A stretch of 64,000 nt of DNA, from positions 62,001-126,000 of the forward strand of contig DAIDGU010000045.1 of NCBI GenBank assembly GCA_027459785.1, read 5' to 3'. The notes below the pieces were generated by a model. That model was not told where the DNA came from. It ran no database searches and saw nothing but the letters and a program-made list of their open reading frames with translations. Within the stretch, counting starts at the first letter, position 1. The number at the start of each line of letters is the position of its first letter. Made by a program: the position numbers and the translations under genes. The stretch is from Ktedonobacteria bacterium (GTDB lineage: Bacteria > Chloroflexota > Ktedonobacteria > Ktedonobacterales > JACDGC01). Shown piece after piece: positions 34,089-43,041 of this stretch.

Positions 34089-37000
34089 TCAATCTGGCGT
34101 AGCGGTAGGGTAATCGGGTTGGGCCGGCGCGGGATAGGTGAGCAGCGCGCGCGCGATGGCGGCATAGAGCGCCTCGCTGGTGACGGGTTTCACCAGATAG
34201 TCCACCGCGCCCAGGCGTAGCGCATGCTCCCGATATTTCGCGGTCGCGCGCGACGTCAGCATGATCGCGCGGATGGCACGGTAGGGCGCGTGAGCGTGCA
34301 ACACCTCCAGTAATTCATAGCCGTTCATCTGCGGCATCTCCACATCCAAAATGATCAGGCGCGGCTGCGCGTCGTTGATGCGCTCGATGGCTTCGAGGCC
34401 GTCGCGCGCCATACGCGCCGCGTAGCCCATCTCATCCAGCATCAGCCCCAATCCGTGGCGGATCGACGGCGAATCGTCTACCACCAGAATGTAATCGCCT
34501 TGCCGTCGTTCTGGTGGGGCGGCCTGCACCGGCGGGCGACTCCCGAAGCGGTCCGCCGCCAGCGCGGCGGCGATGAGATCCGGCAGATCGAGGATCAGCA
34601 CGGCCTCGCCCGTCGCGGTGATCGCCGCGCCACGCACGCTGCGCCGGCGCAGGTGGCGCGGTACCGGGCGGATGATCACATCGCGCTCGTCGCCGATGGC
34701 ATCGACCAAGACAGCGTAATCCTGGAAATCGCGTGTCACCACCAGGGCCGTCGTCCCCGTCACCCGCTCGTCCAACTCCATCAACGCCGCCAGCGTGATG
34801 ACCGGTAGTTCGACCGCCTCATCCTGCCCGGTGGCCACTCGCGCCCGCGCCACCCCATCCGCGCCCGTCGCCACCGCCTCTGGCATGACGGTGGCGAAGC
34901 GGCGGATGTCGCGCAGTGGCACCGCATAGCTGCTCGCGCCGATCCGCACGGTGATCGCCCGCGCCGCACTGAGCGAGGGCGGCAAACGGAAGGTGAAGGT
35001 CGTTCCCGCGCCCGGCGTGCTGGTGACGTCCACGCTGCCCTGCACGCTTTCGATCGCGCGCCGCACCGTCGGCAAGCCCATCCCGCGCCCGGCAGTCGGA
35101 CGAATCACGTCGGCGGTGGTGACATCCGGCAGGAACATCAGGTCGAGGGCTTCCGTGGGAGAAAGCGCGCGGGCGCGGTCGGGGGGCAATAGGGGGCCGG
35201 TGGGCGTCTGCACCAGCATGGCGGAGGCGATGAGTTGTTGCGGATTGATACCGCGCCCGTTGTCGCTGATGGTGATGACCACGCCGTCGCCATCGCTGGC
35301 AGCGCGAAACCGCACCTGTGCCGGTGCGACTTTGCCGGCAGCAGCGCGCTCGGCGGGCGTCTCGATGCCGTGCGCCACCGCGTTACGCATCACCTGCACG
35401 AGGGCATCTAGCAGGATGGCGGTGATATCACTATCCAGCGCGCTATCCGCGCCCTCCGCGACGAATTCGACCACTTTGCCCTCTTCGTGCGCCACCGACT
35501 GCACGACCAATGTGAGCCGCGCGACGATATCCGTGAGGGGCGCCAGGCGCAACGCCAGCACATCGCGCTGGATCGTCTCCGTCAGGAAGTCCTGATATTC
35601 TTGCTGGCGCTGGGTCTGGTTCAGCGCCGTCTGCAAGTGTAGGTGCATCGCGCGCAGGTCGCTGACGGCCTCGCCGACCATCGCCATCAGCACATCGAAC
35701 TCCGAATAATATTCAAGTTCTGGCTGATCACCGGCGGCGGCGCGGTGCTGGGCTAACCACTCGGCCAGCACAGGCGGCACGGGCGTCCGGCGTGGTCCGG
35801 CGCTCAGGGCGGCGGGGTCAAACTCGCTTTGCAAGCCGCGCTCGGCGGCGGCGATGCGTTCCGCACGCAAGCGATCATAGAGATCAGTGATGCGCGCCGT
35901 CACCCGGTCGATCTCCTGCTCGCTGTCGGCAGCCGCGCCACGCAGGCGGGCGAGTTCGATCAAGTTGATCTGCATCGTCCCCAGCGTCGCCATCACGTGT
36001 TCCAGCCGGCGCGCTTCCACGCGCAACATCGGGTGTGGCGTGTTCATGGCAAGATTCGTGATCGTGGCAAGATTAGGGTTGGTCGGCTGACCATCTGTAT
36101 CGGCAATCGGCACCGTCAGTGGGCCGGTCACTTGCCGTGTGCCGGCGGTTTCCGCCTGGCGCATAAGGTGCGCGTAGCCCTCGTGCAGCCGCGCCAGCGC
36201 CTCGGTGTCGTTATCTTCGCTGTGCCTCACCGCCAATGTCGCCTGCATCTCTTCGAGCGCATCGCACGCTTCAATGAGCCAGCGTATGGCCGCAGCATCC
36301 AACGCCGCCTGGCCCTGACGCAACGTGCTGAGCATCGTTTCCACCACATCACTCATCGCGCCGATGGTCGGTAGCCCGGCCATGTAGGCTGCGCCCTTGA
36401 GCTTATGCGCCGTCAGGTTCATTTGCGTCAGCGCCTCAGCCGGATCGACCATATTGGTCAGTTGCGCCAGCATCTGACGCAGCACCAACAGATCATCGCT
36501 CATCTCGTCCAGAAATAGGTGCAGATGATCGTCGGGGATGGCGGGCGGCGTAGATTGCAGGAAGGTGATATCTGAGCGCGAGAAACTGCTTTGCAAGAAA
36601 TTGTCGATGATTCCCTGGATGTCAGCGGCGAATCCATTGGCATCCATGCCAGGGGCGGAGATGGTTGCGGCGGGGTCGGCCTGAGCGAATGCGGACGATG
36701 CCAACGCAGGCGGGGCCACGAGGTCGTGCAACCGCTGGGCCACGCGCGCCGCCTCCGCGCTTTCGCCGGCATCCGGTGCCAAAAAGCGTCCAGCGGCTTG
36801 CATGCGGTTCAGGCGCGCTTCCAGGTGCATCGCCAGGTACGTAATAGAGACGGCGATGCGCCGCGCAGGCGGCAATGGGGTGGTTTGCAAAGCGAGCAGC
36901 ACTTCGTCGAGGGCGCGGCCCACCAGCGCCACATCCGCCAGCGCCACCGTTTCGCCCAAGCCGGCCAAGGTGTGGCCGAGGCGCTGCAAGGCGTTCAACG

Positions 37001-37121
37001 CGCTTTCAATGGTGCTGCCGGAGCGCGTGGGCGAGGCAACAACAAGTTCTTGCTGATGCAACTCAGCGATGTAGTCCCGTAGCTCGCCGGCGAAGATCGT
37101 GAAATATGTCGCGTCAGGCAT
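34089..37121 (-). CDS. CheA/ChpA-like hybrid histidine kinase
   Basis: A 1010-residue kinase with the order HPt-like (His50 in LQRLGHTLAGLG), second HPt (His239 in AHKLKGAAYMAG), helical spacer, dimerisation and HATPase (RNAVAHGIETP, SDNGRGI, GRGMGLPTV), CheW-like coupling domain, and a C-terminal receiver (Asp926 in IILDVEMPQMNG). This is the ChpA/PilL plan of type IV pilus chemosensory systems rather than flagellar CheA. The ATG at 37121 overlaps the cheW-like stop by 8 bases; starts further upstream would lie inside that gene. Two receivers, CheW and a DUF4388 protein precede it. The receptor (MCP) gene is not in the window. Confidence 0.92.
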   Translation of the reverse strand: MPDATYFTIFAGELRDYIAELHQQELVVASPTRSGSTIESALNALQRLGHTLAGLGETVALADVALVGRALDEVLLALQTTPLPPARRIAVSITYLAMHLEARLNRMQAAGRFLAPDAGESAEAARVAQRLHDLVAPPALASSAFAQADPAATISAPGMDANGFAADIQGIIDNFLQSSFSRSDITFLQSTPPAIPDDHLHLFLDEMSDDLLVLRQMLAQLTNMVDPAEALTQMNLTAHKLKGAAYMAGLPTIGAMSDVVETMLSTLRQGQAALDAAAIRWLIEACDALEEMQATLAVRHSEDNDTEALARLHEGYAHLMRQAETAGTRQVTGPLTVPIADTDGQPTNPNLATITNLAMNTPHPMLRVEARRLEHVMATLGTMQINLIELARLRGAAADSEQEIDRVTARITDLYDRLRAERIAAAERGLQSEFDPAALSAGPRRTPVPPVLAEWLAQHRAAAGDQPELEYYSEFDVLMAMVGEAVSDLRAMHLHLQTALNQTQRQQEYQDFLTETIQRDVLALRLAPLTDIVARLTLVVQSVAHEEGKVVEFVAEGADSALDSDITAILLDALVQVMRNAVAHGIETPAERAAAGKVAPAQVRFRAASDGDGVVITISDNGRGINPQQLIASAMLVQTPTGPLLPPDRARALSPTEALDLMFLPDVTTADVIRPTAGRGMGLPTVRRAIESVQGSVDVTSTPGAGTTFTFRLPPSLSAARAITVRIGASSYAVPLRDIRRFATVMPEAVATGADGVARARVATGQDEAVELPVITLAALMELDERVTGTTALVVTRDFQDYAVLVDAIGDERDVIIRPVPRHLRRRSVRGAAITATGEAVLILDLPDLIAAALAADRFGSRPPVQAAPPERRQGDYILVVDDSPSIRHGLGLMLDEMGYAARMARDGLEAIERINDAQPRLIILDVEMPQMNGYELLEVLHAHAPYRAIRAIMLTSRATAKYREHALRLGAVDYLVKPVTSEALYAAIARALLTYPAPAQPDYPTATPD

Positions 37122-37794
37122 CCCCGGCCCCCTCACCATCCAAGATGCGCAGGCAGGCGGCAGCGACGGCCTGGACATCTAAAAAGCCCAGCGCCCCTTC
37201 CGCCAGGGGATTCGCCGCGTCCGCCGGCGCGTAGCGGGCCAGCAGATATGGCGGCTCATCCGCGGCGCGTGCAGCCTCACCATCTGCGATGTCGCCGGCA
37301 GGGACGGTCGTCGCCAGGCTCACCTGCGTGACGAAAAGGCCCAGCAACGCGTCACCCTGCGTGATGACCAGGATGCCGTGATGTCGCCGTGGGCGCGCTG
37401 GCAGGCTCGGCGTGGCTGCGAGAAAGCGCGCGGTGTCGATGAGCGTGACGAACTCGGCCTCAATGCGTATGACACCCGCCACCCACGCCGGCGCGGCAGG
37501 GATGGCGACAGGCGCAGCCTCACCCGGCGGCGCGATGCGCCGGATGTCTGCCAGGCGCGCCCCCCAGCGTTGGTCGCCGATGGTGAAAAAGACACAGCCG
37601 ACTTCATCCGTGGCAGGCAGGACGATTTCCGCTTGCGTGGCGGCGAGCAAGGCCAGATAGTCGCTGGGCGGCATATCCGCCTGGGCGTCCACCGTGGCGA
37701 AAGTCGCCAGGGTCAGGCGTAAGGCTTCATCCGACAGCGGCTGATAACCATTCGGCAGGGGATCAGGGGGTCGTGATCCAGTCATGCTCATCAT
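37114..37794 (-). CDS. CheW-like coupling protein
   Basis: A 226-residue protein with a CheW fold starting at about residue 55: CVFFTIGDQRWGARLADIRRI, then VAGVIRIEAEFVTLIDTARFL, as in CheW/PilI scaffolds that link receptors to the kinase. A 50-residue N-terminal extension precedes it. Several ATG codons cluster at 37785-37794; AAAGG best serves the third (37785), but the first is given here. It overlaps the kinase gene by 8 bases. Functionally it should couple an unlinked receptor to the hybrid kinase next door. Confidence 0.85.
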   Translation of the reverse strand: MMSMTGSRPPDPLPNGYQPLSDEALRLTLATFATVDAQADMPPSDYLALLAATQAEIVLPATDEVGCVFFTIGDQRWGARLADIRRIAPPGEAAPVAIPAAPAWVAGVIRIEAEFVTLIDTARFLAATPSLPARPRRHHGILVITQGDALLGLFVTQVSLATTVPAGDIADGEAARAADEPPYLLARYAPADAANPLAEGALGFLDVQAVAAACLRILDGEGAGDA

Positions 37795-37808
37795 CCTTTC
37801 CGGCGTGC

Positions 37809-38177
37809 TCAGCCCAAGGGGGCCAGACGCTCCGCTTCGCTCAGGAGCCGATCAGGCTGGAAGGGCTTTTTCAGATACGCCGCCGCCCCCAGCGTGCGGC
37901 CATAATACTCTTCGGGCATGCTCACGCGCTGCGTCAACATCACGATCGGCGTCGCCTTGGTGCGGTCGTCGCGCTGTAAGGTGCGAAAGAGGTCATAGCC
38001 GTTGACATCGGGCAGGATCAGATCCAGCACGATGAGGTCGATGGGGCCGTGACCCAACTGCGCCTGCGCCTCCGTGCCACCGCTTGCTGGCAACACCTGA
38101 TAGCCCGCCGTGCGCAGACAGTCACTGACCATCGCCAGTTCCGTCGGCGAATCTTCCACGACTAATACCGTGCGCAT
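37809..38177 (-). CDS. Response regulator receiver (PilH/PilG-like)
   Basis: A 122-residue single receiver: acidic pair in VVEDSPTE, phospho-Asp in LIVLDLILPDVNG, Thr in VMLTQR, and Lys in LKKPFQ. The ATG at 38177 overlaps the preceding stop as TAATG; an alternative in-frame ATG at 38192 would add five residues. In Pil-Chp systems two small receivers act on the pilus extension and retraction motors or on adenylate cyclase; this one lies next to CheW. Confidence 0.9.
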   Translation of the reverse strand: MRTVLVVEDSPTELAMVSDCLRTAGYQVLPASGGTEAQAQLGHGPIDLIVLDLILPDVNGYDLFRTLQRDDRTKATPIVMLTQRVSMPEEYYGRTLGAAAYLKKPFQPDRLLSEAERLAPLG

Positions 38178-38602
38178 TACTCGTTTTCCCATTCTTCGAG
38201 AGGATGTTCGCCCCCTGCTAAAACGCTGTGGACGACGCTCAGGATCTCGCCCGGTTTAAAGGGCTTGTTGATGTAGCGTTTCGCGCCGACCATCCGCCAG
38301 CGCACTTTATCGAACACGCCGTCGTTGCCTGAAATGATCACGATGTTCGTCTGATCCAGGCCGCGATTTTGCCGAAAGAGTTTAGCGACGTTGTAGCCAT
38401 CCATATACGGCAATTGGATGTCGAGCAGCACTAGATCCGGCACAGGGGTTTGACGGTTGCTCAGCGCCTTCATCGCTTCGGGACCGTGACTGAACGAATC
38501 AACGTAATAGCCGTCGCGGATCAGGATGCCTTCGATGATGCGCCGCACGACAGCGGAATCGTCGATGACCATGATGCGATTGGGTGGCGGGCGTAGTGAC
38601 AT
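38177..38602 (-). CDS. Response regulator receiver (PilG/PilH-like)
   Basis: A 141-residue single receiver with the acidic pair in MVIDDSAVV, phospho-Asp in LVLLDIQLPYMDG, Ser in VIISGND, Lys in INKPFKPG, and a short acidic tail EEWENE. It is the second gene of the operon, 39 bases after the DUF4388 protein gene, and is translationally coupled to the next receiver by TAATG. The two receivers are diverged from one another, so they probably have distinct outputs. Confidence 0.9.
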   Translation of the reverse strand: MSLRPPPNRIMVIDDSAVVRRIIEGILIRDGYYVDSFSHGPEAMKALSNRQTPVPDLVLLDIQLPYMDGYNVAKLFRQNRGLDQTNIVIISGNDGVFDKVRWRMVGAKRYINKPFKPGEILSVVHSVLAGGEHPLEEWENE

Positions 38603-38641
38603 GGGAGCGTTCTCACCTCTTCTCGAAACACATATTGGCGG

Positions 38642-39898
38642 CTATAAAGGCCGCAGCGATTGATCGAAATCCTCGAACAGTGCCGTCCAGGCGGCGACAT
38701 AGAAGGAGCGATCCTGCGGGGAATCGACGCGCATGTTGATGGCGGAAAAGACCGTGCGCAATGCCCTGGTAAGTACCTCATAGGTCCGTTCCAGGTCGCC
38801 GCCACTGCTTGTCTTGCGGGCGGTGGCCAGCATGCGTTGTAAGGTATTGTTGAGATCGTCCACATTGATGTGGTTGCGCTCAACACGTAAGCGATAGCCG
38901 TTGATGGTGGCGAGATTTTCGCGTTGCAGCAGATTGCTGAGCGAGTCGGGTGCGAGCGACAAACCTTTGCGCGTCCAGTCCTCGGCCAGCCCATCAATGG
39001 TCCAATTGACAAACGTTGCCAGCGCCAGCAATTGATCCAGCAGGGTGCGGCGTTTGCGCCATTCCTGTTCAATACGGCTGAGCAAGCCGAAGACATCGAC
39101 GTTTTCCGTCGTGTTATAGCGCGCGACAGCGGGCAACCCAATGGAATGCTCGCCGATGGAGGCATAAAGCAACCCATCGCGGATGAGCGGGGCCAGCACA
39201 CGCGCCATGTCCATTTCAGGCTGGTGTAAGGCGGTGGCGATGCGGCGCGGCGTCTGAAAGGCATTGACGCGCGTGATGACGCGCCAGACCGCCGCCGAGA
39301 AGAGCAGTTGGTAATTGGGCGGCGGCTCCAGCCCCATGCGCAGTTGCGTATGCATTCCATCCGGCAGCCATTGCAGCAGATCGTTCCACTCATATTGATA
39401 GCGCACGATCTCCAGCGCGGCCTTATCCATCTCCACCCGCTGGCTGGCGGTGCGTGGCGGGGGGGCCTCACCGTTGATGAAGGCGTACGTCCCCTCGGCC
39501 CACAACGACATCTCGCGCACGCTCCATAGGATCTGCAAGCGCAAGGCATCGGCGAGTTGCTGTGCGCTGATGAAGCCGTGGTCCACCAGTTGTTGGCCCA
39601 TCAATTCGCCGAACGGATCGGCCATATTGCGATTGAACTGGTCTTCCAGCACGTGCGCGGCGATCCAGTTGAGTTGCTGCAACACCGCGCCCAGCGTCAA
39701 CGCCTGGCTGTCATATTCGCGGCACCAGGTCAGTCCACCCTCTTGAAAGTAGATGATGCCTCTACGTCCGTCAGCACGGGTGAGGTGCAGCGCGCCAGAA
39801 CTGCCACCGATACCCATCGCCTGCACCAGTTCGACCAGTTGAAAGTCGTGCAACTGCCCGCTAAACGCTACGGAACTACTGGGATCTACCACACCCAT
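38642..39898 (-). CDS. DUF4388/PatA-like protein of the chemosensory operon
   Basis: A 418-residue soluble protein. The N-terminal 100 residues match DUF4388 (FSGQLHDFQLVELVQAMGIGGSSGALHL then RRGIIYFQEGGLTWCR in pattern; cores HDFQLVELVQAM and GIIYFQEGG), the domain found in PatA-type and gliding-related regulators. The rest is helical with conserved-looking GLLYASIGEHS. It is the first gene of the operon with two receivers, CheW and the hybrid kinase. The start is ATG at 39898; a GTG two codons later has better spacing to GAGG and is an equal alternative. Likely an output or scaffold component. Confidence 0.8.
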   Translation of the reverse strand: MGVVDPSSSVAFSGQLHDFQLVELVQAMGIGGSSGALHLTRADGRRGIIYFQEGGLTWCREYDSQALTLGAVLQQLNWIAAHVLEDQFNRNMADPFGELMGQQLVDHGFISAQQLADALRLQILWSVREMSLWAEGTYAFINGEAPPPRTASQRVEMDKAALEIVRYQYEWNDLLQWLPDGMHTQLRMGLEPPPNYQLLFSAAVWRVITRVNAFQTPRRIATALHQPEMDMARVLAPLIRDGLLYASIGEHSIGLPAVARYNTTENVDVFGLLSRIEQEWRKRRTLLDQLLALATFVNWTIDGLAEDWTRKGLSLAPDSLSNLLQRENLATINGYRLRVERNHINVDDLNNTLQRMLATARKTSSGGDLERTYEVLTRALRTVFSAINMRVDSPQDRSFYVAAWTALFEDFDQSLRPL

Positions 39899-40028
39899 CG
39901 CCTCGGTTCTTGTATCTGCAAGCAGCCCAAATGCGCCGCTATCATTGCGCTTCGTTTCCGGCTCGCATTATACCGCTCTGCGGACGGGCATACAAGGGGG
40001 TGTTACGCTGAGGTGTTGCTGGCCCACA

Positions 40029-40077
40029 AAAACGGGATGGACCGGCGTAGCAGAAGTTCCTGCCTGCCGGTCCATCC
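40029..40077 (-). terminator. Strong terminator after the PsbP-like lipoprotein gene
   Basis: On the minus strand GGATGGACCGGC (40077-40066) pairs over 12 bases with GCCGGTCCATCC (40046-40035) and is followed by CGTTTTTG. It begins 22 bases after the lipoprotein stop and separates it from the chemosensory operon. Confidence 0.85.
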
Positions 40078-40099
40078 AGGGCCAATGTGTATTGAACGG

Positions 40100-40693
40100 T
40101 TACTTGAGGAACGTGAGCGACGTGATCATCGGTTGGAAATAGGTGGTTCCCACGGAATCTGAGGTGGCATGAGGAGCCATAACGATGACGAAGAACGATT
40201 TGCCATGATGTGCCAGTGCGAACTGTGCGGCATCATAGGCCGATCCCTTGAAAGTCAGCGTCGCTTCTTCGACGGTCCACGTGTTTTGGCCAAGGGTCAC
40301 GGTCCCATCCGACTTCGTTTTGATGTTAGTGCCGCCCGCACCTTTCAGGAAGCTCTGAAAGAATGCTACATACTGCGAGGACGGTAATCCCTCGGTCAAG
40401 GGTGCCGTGACGAACAGGTTTTGACTATCCGCCGAGACGAGCAGGACGCCGTTGACGACTGGTGAGGTGTTAATTGGCGTGCTGGACCAACTGCCGGGAA
40501 ATTGGAAGGTATAGGCACCGTCAGGGCTGGTGAATGTCGAATCGAGAACGGGAGTGGGCGAAGGAGTGGGTGGCGTGGTAGCGGTGGCTGTCGGTGTTGG
40601 TGGTGCTGCTACCGAGGTCGAACCACAACCGGCGATGAAAAAGGCGCTCATCAACGCGCACACGGCGATGCTTGCCAGAATGGGCTTGCGCAT
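40100..40693 (-). CDS. PsbP-like lipoprotein
   Basis: A 197-residue exported protein. The signal peptide ends in the lipobox FIAGCG (Cys about residue 23), followed by a Thr/Pro linker and a domain starting TFTSPDGAYTFQFPGSW. That start and the later AQFALAHHGKSFFVIVM resemble PsbP/DUF1795-like folds that occur as small lipoproteins in many bacteria. The ATG at 40693 is preferred; a TTG two codons earlier is also near GAGG. It is a single gene with its own terminator. Function unknown. Confidence 0.75.
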   Translation of the reverse strand: MRKPILASIAVCALMSAFFIAGCGSTSVAAPPTPTATATTPPTPSPTPVLDSTFTSPDGAYTFQFPGSWSSTPINTSPVVNGVLLVSADSQNLFVTAPLTEGLPSSQYVAFFQSFLKGAGGTNIKTKSDGTVTLGQNTWTVEEATLTFKGSAYDAAQFALAHHGKSFFVIVMAPHATSDSVGTTYFQPMITSLTFLK

Positions 40694-40835
40694 TCCCAAT
40701 TAACCTCTTTCCTTAGAACTGAGGAGAACAATTGATGAGTATCTCATCATGTTATACAACGATGCCAGCTTTTACCGGTAACACACCTGCCTCAGTGAAT
40801 AACGCCAGCGCATTCATAATCCCAATGAAGTGACA

Positions 40836-40880
40836 TAAAAAAGAAAGCAGGGGACGGATTTACCTACTCCGTCGCCTGCT
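40836..40880 (-). terminator. Terminator after the Rpn-family gene
   Basis: On the minus strand AGCAGG-CG-ACGGA (40880-40868) pairs with TCCGT-CC-CCTGCT (40858-40846) and is followed by TTCTTTTTTATG. It starts 21 bases after the stop of the nuclease gene. Confidence 0.8.
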
Positions 40881-40900
40881 ACCCCAAAGAAAACTTGACC

Positions 40901-41959
40901 TTAAAGTGCCTGGTCCGGCGTGTCATCAACCGAGGCGGGCGCGTCCAGGAAAGCGAGGAGCGCCGCCTCATCGGCGAAGGTCGGCAGCGCCAGCACAGCA
41001 GCTTGCAGCCGCTCACTTTCAGTGATCGCTTCGATGCGCTTGCGTCCGGCGGCACTCAGCCTGTCGAAGCGCTGGCGCGCGAAAACGACGACCACCTGGC
41101 GCAACGCTTCCAGTTGCCCCTCAGCACGCCCCTCGACGCGCCCCTCGACGCGCCCCTCATCCCGGCCTTTCTTGCGCCCCTCAGCGAGACCTTTGCGCAT
41201 GCCCTTGCGCATGCCGATTTTCTCGCCCTTTTCCAGTTCTTCTTTGAGCTTTTCCTGGTCAACTTCCTGCATCAACAACTCACGTAGGCTGGAATGTCGA
41301 AAAATATCTTTGATCATCGCATCCTCCTGAAGCAATTGGGCCAAAGGCGCAACGGGCAGGCGTAACCCGGCAAGGAGTATTACCAGCCCTTCGAGTTTAT
41401 CGCGTTGTTCTGCGGAAATCGGCGCGACGGCGATCTGGCGGGCAACGCGCAACGCGAGATCGACATTCGTGTCGGCCATCAATACCGCCAGCGGCCAGAG
41501 ATCCGTATAGGGCGTCTGCAACACGCTATCCGGCGCGAGTTCCCACAGCTTGATGACCTCGAAGTCCCAGTGGAAGTTTTGCCGGCCTTCGGCCCAGGCG
41601 GTGGCATATGGCGAGACGGGCAATATCGCCGTTGGCTTTAAGTATAGCACAAATGAGCGCACCGGGTACTTTTCGCGGAAGTGGATGCGCGTGCCATACT
41701 CCGCGATTCGAAAGGCCATGTCATTGTCCGGCGCGATCTGGATCTCGATGTGGATGATGATCAGCCGACCGGCTTCGCGCACAAGCCACGCGATATCGGC
41801 CATGCGTTGGGGCGCGACGACATCGGTGTTGAGTTCGTGCAGCCACACGACATTGATAAGGCCCAATAGTTGCAGAAGCCCCTCGCGGCCCGCCAATAAT
41901 GCTTCTTTGACAGCTTGATCGAAATTGCGTCGCCTCTTCTTTGGTGGTGTCTTCGCCAT
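40901..41959 (-). CDS. Rpn-family PD-(D/E)XK nuclease
   Basis: A 352-residue protein of the recombination-promoting nuclease (Rpn, formerly transposase-31) family. The catalytic core is at the N-terminus: DIAWLVREAGRLIIIHIEIQ, in which D and the ExQ form the PD-(D/E)XK-type site, then MAFRIAEYGTRIHFREKYP. The C-terminal third holds Gly-Lys/Arg-Glu repeats (GMRKGMRKGLAEGRKKG, RVEGRVEGRAEGQ) that are typical of this family and often vary in number. Rpn proteins are DNA endonucleases that raise recombination and, in some cases, act in phage defence. AAAGGAG lies six bases before the ATG. It is monocistronic with its own terminator. Confidence 0.88.
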   Translation of the reverse strand: MAKTPPKKRRRNFDQAVKEALLAGREGLLQLLGLINVVWLHELNTDVVAPQRMADIAWLVREAGRLIIIHIEIQIAPDNDMAFRIAEYGTRIHFREKYPVRSFVLYLKPTAILPVSPYATAWAEGRQNFHWDFEVIKLWELAPDSVLQTPYTDLWPLAVLMADTNVDLALRVARQIAVAPISAEQRDKLEGLVILLAGLRLPVAPLAQLLQEDAMIKDIFRHSSLRELLMQEVDQEKLKEELEKGEKIGMRKGMRKGLAEGRKKGRDEGRVEGRVEGRAEGQLEALRQVVVVFARQRFDRLSAAGRKRIEAITESERLQAAVLALPTFADEAALLAFLDAPASVDDTPDQAL

Positions 41960-42139
41960 CTGCTGCTCCTTTCGCGGATTGAGACTGTGGGAGATCCTGT
42001 GTACAAACCGCCTTTATTATGGGCGCGGCTGCATGCCCTGTGCAAGTGCGCGTCGCCCCTTGATCCACCACCAATTCCTCTGTTACGTTCTGAATCAGAT
42101 GCTGTGATTTTCCCTCACACAACCAAAGGAAACAAAATC

Positions 42140-43024
42140 ATGAACGATACGAGTATGCAAGGCAAAGTGTGCCTGGTGACGGGTGCGACCAGCGGCATCG
42201 GCCAGGAGACGGCGCGGGCGCTGGCGGACCGGGGTGCGACGGTGGTGATCGTCGGGCGCAATTCGGCGAAGGTGACGCAGACGGTCACGGCTATTCAGGC
42301 GGCGACGGGTAATCAGGACGTGACGGGCCTGGTGGGCGACCTGAGCGTGCAGGCGGATGTGCGGCAGGTGGCGCGCGAGTTTCAGTCGCAGCACGACCGG
42401 TTGGACGTGCTGATCAACAATGCCGGTATGCTCTTTTTGCAGCGCCAGACGACCCCCGACGGGCTGGAACGTACCTTCGCGCTGAACCACATGGGCTACT
42501 TCTTGCTGACGGATCTGCTGTTGCCGACGCTGAAGGCCAGCGCCCCGGCGCGCATCATCAACGTCGCTTCCTCGGCCCACCAGGGTGCGCACCTCAACTT
42601 CGCCGATCTGCAAGGCGCGCAGAAGTACGGCGCGATGCGCGCCTATGGCCAGTCGAAGCTGGCGAACATCATGTTCACCTACGAATTGGCGCGGCGGCTG
42701 CAAGGCACAGGCGTGTCGGCGAACGCGCTGCATCCGGGCTTCGTCGCGTCGGGCTTCGCGCGCAACAACGGCCCCACCGTCGCCTTCATCATGAATACCT
42801 TGCTACGCCCGCTCCAGATCTCCAATACGCAAGGCGCGGCGACCTCGATCTATCTAGCGACTTCGCCGGATGTCGAAGGCGTGACGGGCAAGTATTTCAG
42901 CCGCCGCAAGGCGGTGAAGTCCAACGCCGCCTCGTATAATCAGGCCGATCAGCAGCGCCTGTGGACGGTCAGCGAAGAGTTGATCAAGCAGCCATCCGAG
43001 GCCACAAGGGTGCAAACGAGCTAA
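42140..43024 (+). CDS. Short-chain dehydrogenase/reductase (retinol-dehydrogenase-like)
   Basis: A 294-residue classical SDR. It has the NAD(P)-binding TGATSGIG near the N-terminus followed by VVIVGRNS (Arg suggests NADPH), LINNAGM, the Ser in INVASSAH, and the catalytic YGQSK. The overall length and SHH-like loop resemble retinol dehydrogenase/WW-oxidoreductase-type SDRs. The start at 42140 follows AAGGA; the frame is open back to 41915, but that part overlaps the divergent nuclease gene. It is followed after 17 bases by otsB, probably as an operon. The substrate is unknown. Confidence 0.9.
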   Translation: MNDTSMQGKVCLVTGATSGIGQETARALADRGATVVIVGRNSAKVTQTVTAIQAATGNQDVTGLVGDLSVQADVRQVAREFQSQHDRLDVLINNAGMLFLQRQTTPDGLERTFALNHMGYFLLTDLLLPTLKASAPARIINVASSAHQGAHLNFADLQGAQKYGAMRAYGQSKLANIMFTYELARRLQGTGVSANALHPGFVASGFARNNGPTVAFIMNTLLRPLQISNTQGAATSIYLATSPDVEGVTGKYFSRRKAVKSNAASYNQADQQRLWTVSEELIKQPSEATRVQTS

Positions 43025-43041
43025 CATGGGAGGGAGTAGCG

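Noticed and set aside
38521..39549. 342-codon minus-strand frame inside the DUF4388 gene
   Set aside because: Same-strand alternative frame of a secure gene; Cys/Arg/Ser-rich translation.
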